From positions 16,921,692 to 16,985,691 of the forward strand of contig NC_092367.1 of the NCBI RefSeq assembly GCF_030848805.1: a stretch of DNA of 64,000 nt. The letters run 5' to 3'. Numbering within the stretch: the first letter of the stretch is position 1; the number at the start of each line of letters is the position of its first letter. Made by a program: the position numbers and the translations under genes. Below the pieces are notes generated by a model. It saw only the letters and a list, made by a program, of their open reading frames with translations. It was not told where the DNA came from and did no database searches. Origin of the DNA: Temnothorax longispinosus. Its lineage: Eukaryota; Arthropoda; Insecta; Hymenoptera; Formicidae. This document shows, piece by piece, positions 49,188 to 62,300 of this stretch.

Positions 49188-49350
49188 GGCCCAGTTTCAC
49201 AAGTGTCGGTTAACTTTTAATCTTAGATTAACTCACTTTTCGTCTCTTTCTAAGGGGAAGAGACGTTAGAAGGAGACGAAGAATGAGTTAATCTAAGATT
49301 AAAAGTTAACCGACACTTGTGAAACTAGTGTGAAACTAGAAACTGGCCCT
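49188..49350. mobile_element. foldback MITE, family GGCC(A/G)GTTTCAC, copy 3
   Basis: Left end GGCCCAGTTTCACAAGTGTC with TTAACTTTTAATCTTAGATTAACTC; the mirrored right arm ends ACACTTGTGAAACTAG...AACTGGCC. The right end has a small extra duplication of GTGAAACTAG. It is closer to copy 2 than to copy 1. Confidence 0.8.
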
Positions 49351-52300
49351 AAGTGAACGAATGTTATTTGCAACTAGGTATTCCGATATTTCGTTAGCCT
49401 GTACAACGATGCGCATTACATCTCGTATTTTGTTTTCTTTCTCCTGGCCGCCGTGTTTTTCGTAACAAGGCTGGCTGTATGCTCGAATGCGTAACTTTCG
49501 CGAAACTGAGCCCGCGGCAGAAAAGCGTAATGAAATATGAACTCGGGATCGGAGTTGATACCGCGGCGTGCGCGGCAAGGGTATCACGATTCCACTGTAA
49601 TGCATTTGCGTAATTGTGAGCCAGGGGGAAAGAAAATGCGGAAAATATTAGCCGCATCACACCGAACTTTCCGCTGTGTACGTGCGGATTTTATCAACGA
49701 AATGTGGTACGCGGCATTGCACCGGCGCGGCGCGCGCGTGGAAACTTTCGCAATTAGCAGTAACATCAGTAGTCGCGCATAATTATATTAAAACGGTACA
49801 CGACGGCAATTAATTATACCGTCGGCTTTGTATCAGGAATTTGTTATATACCAGCCCGACGCGGACAATGTTGGTTCGTCTACGAATTATGACGCGATAC
49901 AAAAGACACCCTCTGGTTACTGTCTTTACGCAAAATTCCTGTTTCGCTTTCTATAGACACGCGACGCGACAATGGATTGCGGTTAACAATTCCCACGTTT
50001 CTAACGTCAATGATAGCATATCAGATTATTAGCATTTGAATCGCTAACGAGATCGGTAGTATTATGTCAAGAAAATTGTAGCGCAAACTGTGATTTCTCT
50101 GGAAGTAATCCGATACTCGAAACAAGGCGCAGATCTCAGGAAAATAAAATACTGTGAGTGGCAGGTATATCGGTTAAATTAATACCACAAGTGAGATGAA
50201 AGAGTCGCTGAATTTGCTACGGCACATACGCGCAAGGAAAAGTATTTTTTTCTGATTATTCTTCTTGTATTATGTGAGATATATGGATTATTAATCGCAT
50301 ATTATGGAAAGAGTTTACATATTAGAAAGTATCGGTGTGCAAAGTATTACACAGTGAATCATAAATTTCGCAGTAAACGCAGAAACACGTCATGAAAACT
50401 TGTTAGTTCTCGTTAACATTAATCCCGATTTCTCCCACGGCTTGTTTACCTTTGCTTCGAATTAGTTGATTTACGTGCGAAAGTTCAGTTACATTAACGT
50501 GAGGTAGAAAATGTCAACTAGTATCTAATGCCGCTTGTAGATGAACTAACATTTGACTGGGCTCGAAAACAGTAAACGTAATCATCTTAATTCTTGGGAA
50601 CCTTTAATGCTAAATTGACGAGAATTTAATTAGAAAGTACTAGTTTGGATATCTTCGAATTTCTAAATACTTTTCTAAAGACTCGTCCACTCGGACGTTC
50701 TCTTTTCGAACATTAAATTGAAATGAGTTGTCAGAAATCATAGCGCACTGTTAGCGTGTCTATTTTATTACGAAATAAAAACCTTCGCATATTCTCCTCG
50801 CGGGTACAATTCTATGATTAACGCGTTTAACAACCGATACGTCAATTGGTACATAAAACTTGGCGCTAGATCATATTCAGGGAATTGTGTATACATATCA
50901 CCGATAAAAAGTAAATTAATTTGCAAGTATGCTTGTAACGGCTGGTTATTGCGATAACTTGCGGGACGTGAAATCTTTAGTTGGGTTTCTGCGAAGTTAA
51001 TCGAAATCCATGCGAAATTCATTAGAAACATTTAACTCGTTCGAGGCAGCTCTTGGTCAGCTTTTCTGGAGCTACTTCTCGAGGGAGATGTATTTATCCC
51101 GTGTTGCGACGTTCCCGCGCACATATATAAGATGCGGCTCAACGCTCGATAGACCTTCACGGCCCCGTACGAATGAGCGAAACTGAAATCCGATCTCGGC
51201 GACCCTCTTCCCGACACGAGTTCACGTTTCTCCATCCGGGATGCCGGAAATCCACCTCTAAATCGACGTGTGGCCTCTTTCTTTCACAGTGTCCTACCTC
51301 CTACCCTCGGGAACGACCTCTTGAACGGCGCCGTAGTTTCGCGCCGACAAGCAATTCGGCTCTTCTCGTGCAACAGGTAGATGTGGCTACGGGCCAGCTG
51401 CTACCCCTATTATGCATAATTGCTCGAGGGTGGAAGGAGAAGTGGAAGATTCTCCCGTGGCAATCGAACGTTCTGTGTCTCTTGCACTGTCTCGCCTTTT
51501 GTTATACCAACTTCTTCCGGCGGACAAGAACATTATCCCCCGTGAAAGCAACGGAACATCCTTGAGAGTTTTCATAACCTAAGAATTTAGAGTCCCGAAG
51601 GTTCACTGTTCGAATGGCTCGGAATGTATTAAAAATTTGAATCCTAAGATTGATTTCTCGCGACCTATAATATTCGAAGACTGTCACTTGCTTAAATTCT
51701 GACTCGCTGTATTATTCGCCGTTTAATTTTATTTATTGATCGAATTTTCAACGTCATTATTTATTAAAACACTTCGATTTGCGCGTCAATACGACGAGCG
51801 TGTCTGCTTGTCGCTTAGCTCTTCTTTTCATATTTTATCTAATACCTACGTCTCTTCATTCACCTTCTCGTTCTCCTTTACTCCTTGCTTTTCGAAGCCG
51901 TCAAGAGGAATCTCTATGACATAACGCACACTCCAATATGTCCCGTCGTCAATCAAATGCCGCCGACGGATTCTAGTGCTTTTGAGATATAATAATACGT
52001 CTGTTCGCGCGATCTATCGTCTGTGTCACGGGTGAAGTACGACGTGAAATGAGGGCTATGGAAATTCTGCGCACCCCCGTTGATCTCGTCATGGTTCGGT
52101 ATTATGTTTTCCATTACTTTCAAGTGCGCTTACTTCCAAGCTACGAAGAAAATATCGACTACGAGTAAATTGTTCCCAGATGTTTCTCGCAGGATTCTTA
52201 TTACCCTTATTTTTCGCGTTTCAAAGTTTCGCGTTATATGAACAACTACATTATTTTCTATGCGAACAGTTAAGTTGTAAAACAAAAGGTAAACTTTGTG

Positions 52301-55300
52301 AAATTCTAATAGACCTGCCTCGGTCTTCGTTGCATTCCTTAGAGCTAAGTGAAATTGACGTAGATAAAAGAGATATATAAAAACTAAGAAATTCAGAAAA
52401 AAGAGTGCAAACGAATTGGAGGAGGGAGCGAGATCCTGGAGGATGAGCGAGAAATAGAAAAGAGCCGGATGTGTAGAGGTGGAGGAAGGAAAGTCAAAAT
52501 GAAGGGGATGAGAGAGCGGCGAGAGGGGGGTACGTATGCGGTGTACATCCCGCCACGATAGATTTCTATATACGTACATAGAACTGTACATGACGCCGGG
52601 ACAGCTCTGCCCGATATATACGTATTGCAACAGCAATTAAGTTTTACGGGCGTGCATCCGGAGAGAGACGCCTGTTTCGAACGCGTTGAGTGCCAGTCGT
52701 AAAGCCGGCTGAGGGGGCAACTGTGCAGCCTGTTTATCCCTTTTCCCTTTTACAGCGCGCCGAGATACACAGGCATCTGGGATGGATTCGGTGCGTCGGA
52801 AATTGACGGAAATACGGATGATTTTAGTCAGCGGGAAATTACTAGATAAAGTAAAATAAAATTGTATTACGAATCTAAAGGGAATTAAGAACTTTATGGA
52901 TAATTCCAAGAAATATATTTAGTTGAGATTAACATACAACGAGTATGCTTAAACGATAACTTAAATAGGATCAAATCAATAGATTTACAAGCATTCTAAT
53001 ATCCGTTATCGTTGAAAATAGAAATTTACTAAAAATATATAAGATCTATGGTGTGTACAATGCAGGATAAATGAAGGAGAGAGGATAATAAATTTACTTA
53101 AAAAATATAGCTGCGAAACATGAAGAACGATACTGCCTCATCGCCCGTTTTATTACGATCATCTTGTTCCTTAGAACAGGCAAGATTTTACAAGGGTAAA
53201 CGCTTAAACGAAAATTAATCTCGCTCCGGACTGTTTATTAGCATAAATAAAGGAGTGTATTCTCGAATATTAAACTCGATTATTAGCCCCCCCCCCCCCC
53301 GCGCGAAGAGTTACTTATTAACGCGAATTTTATACTTCGTGGAAAGGAACTTGTTGCGAGTGGAAAATCCATTCTCTCAGCCGCCATTCTCTCGACTTGC
53401 GCGAGATGCAAATTGCGCGTGATTAATCGGACGTCGGGGTTTTTGCAAAAACCACCGGAAGTAATGAGATTTCGGCACTAGATCCGGTGCGCGACTGGTG
53501 CGCGGTACGGTTCACCTTTTTCGCCGATGTCGTCCCGGAAAGACAAACAGCCGGGGCCGGCTCTGATCGATCCCCAGGCCGAAAGCGGCAACGGGATTTC
53601 CGAGTTAATTGCGCGCTCTAACACCTGTTAATAGGACTGACAATGGGGCTGTCAGGTATTTTGTGCTCGCGAGGTAAGCAGGGTTGTTGGCGGCGCACGG
53701 CTCGGTGAGAGGGTGGTTCAACAGACGGTGGTGTCAGGTCGCGTACACGACGAGCGAGAGGGAGACATGATGGCTAGAGAAACAACGGGCGGGGTACGTA
53801 GGTAAAAGAGAGGAAGATAGGTGAGAGTGCGCGCGCGCACCCGCGTGTAGGAGAGAGAATGAGATAAATACGAACAGCGACGTAGTGGGAAAGATAGAAG
53901 GAGGAGAGGAGATAGTTGATGTGCAGGTGGAGAGTTGCAATCTGTTCTCGATGGCTCCCGTACCGAGCTCTGCGGTTACCACTTTACAGTCCCCTCGCTT
54001 GTAAACCCACCCTATCCTCTATCCTCCGTCGCTCCTCACCCTCGCGATATCTCTCGATCCTCTCTCTGATCTCGGCTCTCGGTTCGGCCGCCGTTCTCTC
54101 CTACCCTCGAACCTATCAACGTCAGGGCAACCTCATCTGCTCACCTGTCCGCAAGACATTAACCGAGTTCAACGTTTGGTTTCCGTTTATATTTGACGCA
54201 CGCATTTACACACTTACGCGTCGCCTCGTATGTGCACGTCGGTGCCGATTAATCGACGTGATGCGATCCGAAACGTCATTTCATTTCCTGCAGTTTGACC
54301 TGAAAAATGCTGGCACAGAATAGTGCTTGAACGAGGTGATAGTCGCCTGGCGATATAATCAAGTTATTAAATTTTTCTTCGGGGAAAACCGGCTCGGGTA
54401 TGACGTGTCATTGTGTCTAACAATAAGATAAATTCTACGCTCGAGTCGTTACATCATCCTTATACGAAACATTTAAGGAGATCGTCGGAAACGAATTATA
54501 GGAAACACAAATTTAGATTAACGTTAACGATATTCGTCGATATTATTTTTCTGCTTTCTTTGTAGATCGCCGCTTCTTTTGATAATCGATTAGCATCGTT
54601 TCTAAGCAAAAAAAGATACGAATTACACGGTGATTGCAGTTTCGGTTTCCAGCGTAATTCGCATCGCTCGTACGGCTCGACCGCTTGATCGCTTGCCGGT
54701 TATAAAATTACAGCGGCGCGATTGTAAAAACACAAACGTGGGTTTTGCGCGACGTTTTGATATAATAACGGGTTCGCCGGACGGTTGATTGAAAAACCGA
54801 TCGCGCGACGTGGACATTAACGTACCTAACACCAGTGTGTGTTTTCACTGCGTTCAATATGGACGTCTATGGTTTCGTTTAGAGATCGTTACAGGGATGC
54901 CTCGTATATCACTGGATTACTATAATTTCGAGCAGCAGCGATGGACTTTTACGGCCGTTTCTCGGTCGAACCGGGCACATGGATATCCCCGCATTTTACG
55001 GCCCGCGCGAATATGTTTACGCGGCTGATGCTAGATCGGGATTGAACAAATAAAGTGCAAGAGAGTTGCGCGTATCGTCGGTTAAACGCATGAATTTCGG
55101 TACCGTGGAATGTAAGTGGTATGTTGTTCGTCGAAAAACACGAAAGTTTCCAGTTGTACAAATCCTATAATTTAGTATTTCAAGTTATATACTTTCTATA
55201 AATGCAGTTGTAAGTTGATGACCATGACCTATTGGCAATACTTAAGATTCAAGGTTTGAATGAAATGATTTAAACAGGACATTTAAATTCAAGGCTCCGC

Positions 55301-55306
55301 TATATA
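49351..55306. other. gene-poor interval
   Basis: No supported exon. A run of 14 C residues lies at 53287-53300, next to GCGCG. Confidence 0.45.
53287..53300. repeat. poly-C run of 14
   Basis: An uninterrupted homopolymer; its true length may be uncertain in the assembly. Confidence 0.9.
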
Positions 55307-55624
55307 TTAATTTAGAATGACGTGCAAACATGGGAACATGATATAATCAGATTTAACTTTCATCAATATGCCGGAATTTTGAAATTCGAGAAATACGAGA
55401 ACCGATTTTAGACCTGTCATTAGCAATTCTAGAAGAGTAAGAAGGTCGCCTATCGCGGTTCCAAGAAGATGTTCACGTTTATATTTTTGTGACGTTCTCG
55501 CACATGTAAAAACGGCTGACAGATATCGTACCTGTTTTTGCAAATTTTTATAATCTGTTAGTTCAATTCTCTCTCCGTTTTTATTTCTCACGACAGGTAA
55601 ACTGTCTCGAGAAAAAAGAGATTA
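55307..55624 (-). CDS. doubtful coding exon or gene fragment, unknown product
   Basis: A frame open from 55624 down to a stop at 55309 has protein-like composition: charged start (VRNKNGERIELTDYKNLQKQ), then a hydrophobic helix-like part (GTAIGDLLTLLELLMTGLKS, VLVFLEF). A good acceptor (CTCTTTTTTCTCGAGACAG) lies just upstream at about 55600. No family was recognised. A fragment of a multi-spanning receptor such as an odorant receptor is speculation. No partner exons were found. Confidence 0.2.
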
Positions 55625-58600
55625 TTCGCATTTTATTTGTGCGTGTTAGTCGCTCCATCGATTTTAAACGAAAGCATAGCTAGAATGAATTTCTTTTTTG
55701 GAAAATGAATATCCAGTGACAAGCGTCTTTTTCAAATGTCTTTTTCAAGAATAATTTCTCCGTTGCTAAATTAAAGTTGTAGGTAAAACAAGTGATATTC
55801 GTTCGTCACGTTACTCTTCGATATCATATTCATTCTAAAACGCGGCGTTGCCTTTTCGAGAGAATATTACAGTTTCCTACAATTTATTCATGTCACATGT
55901 CTCGCTATCGATTTTTTGATCACCGCTCTCTTCGCCCCGGGCTTCACGTTTATTCATCCAAATCGACCGAATAAGAAGGCGAAAATTGTTTCGCCGCAAT
56001 TCATCGGCGTCTCTTCGCCCCGGGGGGTTGCGGCCGATCGTAACCCGTTCGAAAGGAGATATCGAGGCTCAGACTCTCGATCATCGTGGATCCATCGTTC
56101 TGCCGCCCGCGCCGGCACCGCATTCGCCGTAAATACGCGCTTGCATCGAAACGACGCGCCCGTCCTCGCCGCTATTTGCCCGCTGCCGATTGGCCGGCAT
56201 CGTATATAGCGTGCCTCCTTTACGAGCCGCGGTAAAATTTTCTACGCTACAAAGTTATGAATTCGTTGCGGCGAACGCCATCATCACCGTCGCTACCGCC
56301 CCACGTCTTCGTCGCGTCATCCGCCTGCCGCCTCTTATTCTTCTTTTTCTGTACCGTTTCTTCGGTCTCCTCCTCCCTTGTTTCGCCCCCCGTTTCCACG
56401 CTTTGCGACGTCGTCGCACCGTTTGACGACTACATCGCGCTTTACGACACGCGATATCCTTTATCCGAAATATTATGCCCGGAGCCCGGCCTCTGGTTCT
56501 CGTACCTGCGTTGCGTCGACAGGCTACATACCGCGCGCTCGCATACATACACCGCGGAGTTATATTGAATCTCTGGTAAACTTTAATTTCGTCAACTAGT
56601 CGAGCCGAGGGAAGTCGGAAAGCTGTAAGAAGCGGAAAACTGTTTGTCCCGTTATGCTTAACGCAAAAAGGTCGTAGAAATTTTCAAGAACTTTACCTCG
56701 AGAGAAATTGTATCACCATATTTGAATTCTGACGGAAGCAACGAAGTAAGAAGGTAAAAATGCGAATAATTATGACATACTTTATCGCGACCGCATGCTA
56801 CGCGGTGTTTCATTCGCATGCTTGAAATTTATTCTTTCAGAATGCAGAAATGCGGGATAGATAGAGCACGTTTACCTGCTAAACGTTATATAAAATATTA
56901 ATTTTATTTTTTCGACTGCTGTCGAACTTTTAATGCACGCTACGTGATTTTCACGAATATGAGTATGCCACTATCACCCGCGATTTCGTATGAATTTGTA
57001 TTTATGCTGAGTGACCGAAAAGTCACGCGATTCACATTCAAATTGTTTCCGGAATAATTAATTCTGATTCGGGGGCAATGAAAAATGTACGCAAAGTGCG
57101 CGTTGAGCGTGTGCGTTTTATGCAATTAATTAATTCAGTTAAAAAGGCGAGATACACTCTCTCTCTCGCGTGTATTCCGCGCGCGACATTCCGCCGGAAT
57201 AAATATGTTTCAAAAGCTGTCGGGATATGTAAAAGCGCGCTGTCCGATGACGGGAAAACGTATAGCTCGGCGATACCTAAAATCGGAACAAATATCCATC
57301 ACGGGAATTCGTTGCACTTTCACACGCGGCAACGGCGTAGGTGCACGGATGAAAGCGAGTGCAGAAATGCGGTATATATACACGAATAAAAAAAACATGA
57401 ACGTGTTTTTTCATTTTTCCCTCGGCGATGTACAGATAATTGTGACAAATATTTGCGAGTGCACGTTGACTCTACTATAATAGGCCGGACGCGGTGAGAT
57501 CAATTAATATTAATGGTGTATCAGACAGCGCTGCAGCAAATATTAGAAATGACTGTTAAAAGCTTGCTCATATTTATCTGCAATTTTCTAATGGATTCCT
57601 CGGTATTTTACTTATCTCCCGTTAATATCTGCTGTCTGAACTGATGCGGGGTTACGATTACAAAATCGCATTACCCAGAACCTTGATTCTTATAGATTAC
57701 AGATATCGATTTTTTATTCGCGTGTCTTGATGACCGCAAGATAGTCGAATAGTACAATCAACATGTGCTTTCATTACATTACCTGGAATTTTGAAATATT
57801 ACTTTCCATTCTTTCCAATAGAAATTCCGTGGAATATTTCGTGCAAATACTAATTGAAAAATGTGTTAGAAAGTAAGATTCTGCTATTTATTTTTTGAAA
57901 GCATTGTGCCATAACTTTGGTTTACGCGGTATAGCGAAAAGCAAACTCGCGCCACTGCGGTAATCGCGTCAATCAGATGGATCAAGATTAAATTCTCACA
58001 AACCGGTCGCGATGTCACTATATGTTGTGACAGCTGCGCTTTTTCGCTATTTCCCGTAGCAGCTTTTTCAATATCCTAGTAGGTCTTAATATGGAAGTTA
58101 AAACCGGAGTTGCGGTACAAGACGGCGCTTTTATGGCTCACCAGACAATCATCATCTATTATTAATACAGCCACGTCAGAGTTACGTACTCATTATCGCA
58201 TTTCAGTTTCGTTTCTTGCGTCGCGCATTCGCGTCATCGTTCGTTGCACGCGATCGAATCGAAAGTACATTTTGAACGTATATCTATTTCTTCCTTATGT
58301 AGACACATAAATATTGCCGTTAGATCTACGAATCCAACACGCAATCTTAGAGTTCTTAATTGCTTATTTTGGCTTTTTTACGCGCCTTAATTTTCTTCAG
58401 ATCCTATTTTCTCAGTTTTAAAAACACTCGAATCTCTACATTTTTTAAATATCCCAAATACTGTTCCTCAGTTTTTATGAATATTATTAAGGATCTGATA
58501 TATATGACGTATACCGGAGTTGCGACAGCAAAAGGAGCAACGCCGGGTAAGGAGTGGCGCGTCACCGAGTTACTAAGTAAACTTTGATAGTTACTTGGAT

Positions 58601-59312
58601 GTTGGGAAAATATATTTGTCCGGATATCAATATCATGCGCTCTCACAAACGCCGGCAAGTAGTGCAGCTTTTACCAGCGAATGACGGCTCGTTATTGCGA
58701 CGCTCGTCGAGAGTAATACTCGGAGAGACTCGTCGCGTTTGTCGTTCGTCGTAATAAATATGATATCAACGATTTCCTCCCCAGCCTCTGACGGAGGTCC
58801 TCCCCGAGGCTCGAGGAGGAGGAAGGACGAACGAGAAGAGAAAAAACCGTTATCGCAATGTCGCAGCGCATGAGTGATTTTCTAATTAACTGGCAGCAGT
58901 CCAGTCCTGCGGGGCTCGCTTGATTAATACCGATCAATTGTGACACGTGGTGAAACGAGTTTAATCCCTCCGTCGATGACTGGCAGGAACGCCGCTGACA
59001 CTTCGGATCATCGAGCTTTAACTTTCGAATGAGCGCCGATCTCGCGTCAGGCGTAAATAATCCTTTCGCGTAGTAATTGAATCGGTCATTCCGAAAGCGA
59101 GATAAGCTCTAAAGATTGAAATATCATTCAGATAAAAGTCAAAACCATTTATTCTCGAATAAAACGCCGTCTAGACAGCAATAATGTACGTACTACAGAT
59201 GTTGTGTGTAGATTTGCGAGGTTAATTAATTTGACATATGAAAGGGGAATAACAAAATATGTATATTTGCACTCTTTTCCGATTATCCATAAATTGGACA
59301 GAGGTATATATT
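55625..59312. other. gene-poor interval
   Basis: No supported exon. GC-rich patch at 56.0-56.5 kb with overlapping uninformative frames. Confidence 0.45.
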
Positions 59313-59393
59313 ATGACGAGCGCTTAAAGATAAATCTGTTGGAACGATGACGATCGTTTAAAGATAAATCTATTGAAACGATGACGATCGTTT
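59313..59393. repeat. 34-bp tandem repeat, 2.4 copies
   Basis: Units start ATGACGAGCGCTTAAAGATA (59313) and ATGACGATCGTTTAAAGATA (59347), then a 13-base partial copy from 59381. The two full units differ at five positions. Confidence 0.85.
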
Positions 59394-62300
59394 CACCGTA
59401 CGTTTGCGGTGTAATATATTACGTTCACACTGACAATGATTTTTATGATCGCGACCGGTCGGCCGTTTTACCGTTGACTAATAGCGTGGCAATGTTTCCG
59501 CGGCCTGGAAAGCGCCCGTCGATAACTATCGTTCCCGATTTCCATGCACCTTCATAGGTACCTATCGATCGTACGCCGTCCAGGAATTCTATTTATTAAC
59601 GAGCGCGCAACGGGCCCTGATCGCGAACCGGACGTACCTACCGGCTGCCGTGTGCCGCGCGCAAGCGGATTCCTCAATCAGCTAATACTTCCTGTAGGAA
59701 GTTGTAAGAGAAACGTAAATTTCAGGAATGCACGAAATTTGCATGCAGGAAAGCCACTTCCGCGGCTTGGCTCGCGCTCGGTCGGCGTGGGAATGCGAGC
59801 ATGGTGGATTGTTTTCTCTTGATTGTTTTATCCGTTTAATCCTTGCGCAACAATGATCTGAAAATTTCACACTAGTTTATAGATCTATCAGCCTATACAT
59901 TTCCGAACTGCCGATAAGCAACATGGTGATACGGAAGATTTTAACTCTTTCCAGTGTTGACTAGGTTTCACTCGGGTTTGTGCGGTTTTCCAAAGTCAAA
60001 GCACGTTTTCCAAGAGATACTCCTCTCTCGACAAAACTAAACCAACCAAACTCTATGAGAGACGTTGGGTAACTCGACCGACATCGTGTTAAATTTAATT
60101 TTTGCGCCTATAATAGTCCGCGAGTGATTAAGCCGACGTAACATCACCTCTATACGAGGCCGCACATCAGGCCATAAAGAGATTGTTCGATCGATTCAAG
60201 CCACGTCCATCGCCAATGTCGCCCTTCGCACGCGATTGTGTACTGGCGGCGAGCATCCTGGATGTCGGGTCGCGTATGGCTATATCAAACGCTGTTGCTA
60301 CCTGATCATCATAAAAATTTATACGCCATCGTCCGCGATCATAAATTGTATTATCGAATGCGCACCGTTGCCCGTTCCTCCGTATCCCTCTCTTCACCCT
60401 CTTTGCGTCTCTGTCTGCTTTCATTCTACCGCGTCGGGGAAACCGGGGAGAATTTCTATTAAATATATGAAACCGATTCCGGGGAGAAAGAGAAAGATCT
60501 AAGAGAACGAAAGAAATATCAGATTTCATTGAACGAACGCGCGTCGTTCTCCACACGTTGCGCTGCGCTCGTACGATTCCTTTCCTGCACCGGCGTTATG
60601 TAAATTTTGCCCGTTAATGCCGTAACGTAACAGAAAAGGCGTAATGGCAAATTGGGTTGCATTAATTACAACAGGTATCAACGGCGGGTTGTATTACCGT
60701 GTTACTCGAAGTCGTCGGGCAGGTGAAAGCAGCCGAGAGTATCAGTTTACGTTACAAATCACCAACGCACACACATAGAGACCATGCCGCGAGAAATCGC
60801 GTGGGGGAGAAAGACGGAGGATGTGGAGGTCGCGAGCGAAGGCGGAGGGCGAAGAATCGGAGAAACAGAAATAAAATGCAGGGAATAGAAATTGCAACGC
60901 GCGTGAGCGCGTTGCCATGCAGAAAATGCGGTTCGCTGAAGGAGACGTCTCACCCGGCGCGCGGCGCGGCGTCGCGAAACGTGTGCGGTAAACTCGCGCG
61001 GGAGAGAAGCGAGCTTGTGTACGGATAATAACACGTCCCGCGATTGCTACGCGAAACCTTATATGCACGGAAACGCAAACTGCTCTGGCAATAGGGAGGA
61101 AAAACCTCCGGCGAGTCGCGCAATTTCGATCTTCGCCGAACACGTCGCCTTTACACTTCCGTTCCAGTGCATTATGCTTGTTATTCTGTCGAGCCGTCAG
61201 CTCGCGATGTTTTCCACGCTCGGAGCCTCGCTTGTGAAACGTCAAAATAGACTCCGAGAAATACAAAAGCAATCGAAGGAATGAGGTATTGTTAAAAATT
61301 CGCATATAAATACCGATAGAAAGCACAATTCCCGCATTATATTATCAATTAAATGTCGGAGTACATTGCTCCATTTTTTTTTCTCAAAGCAAACGGGCGA
61401 AACGGAGATTGCGGCAATTCGGTGCGCACGGTGAGATTGATGAGGACATAATAATCGGTTTATAAATCTTATAAGGGACAGGAGAATATCGTGCTCGCGG
61501 GTCGAAAGTAAAAATAAGATTCACGGAACGCATGAAAATTATTGCGACGCAACGATCATATACCGCGTTAACGAGGATTTCCCACGTATGCATGGGGACG
61601 CACGCTCGGGTTTCCCGTGTGTTCCACGTCCCGTTGCCGACACGCGAGCGAAATTGGCGTGACGGCATGTTTTATCGCGATGCCTGAGATATCGCGTGCC
61701 GTCTTTTGTCTTGGCGTAGTACAAATCGCACGCGACGCTGCGGCACGACGCGACGCGACGATGCGTTTCGTCGAGCGAGAGACCCGCCTGCCTTTGGCAC
61801 CCTTTCCTTTCTACTTTTTTCTCATTGTTCCGGTTCTTTTATTCATCGTTAACGCATTCCTGCGTGATTCGACGAGCGCAAGTAAATTTGTCGAGTCCGC
61901 GGCGGAAAGCCGCGATGATATACGTGCGTGTGCCCCGATATTTCGTTACCGACGTGAGAAACTTGTTGCGAATACAAATTACTTACTTGTCGCGCGAGAC
62001 AAGCCGCAGCCCCGTTGCAGTTAATAAACTTTCGCGCGATTCGTCTCTCGTCCGAATCTCTTCAGTTTGTTCCGGGTATTATAACCGGGAGTGCGAAAGC
62101 CATGTCTGTATATTTGTATTGGTTGGGAGTCTTGGACCGCGTCGTCGAACGACGAGTTGGAAGCATCGCGTACGGTTGTTTGCGTATATCTCAACTTGCT
62201 TTTTCGATTTTTGCAATATGATCGTCATGGCGCTTGGGATCTAAAAATCTTAATCTAGAGTAAAGAATATTAATATTTTTCTTTTATTAAAGTCATGTTT

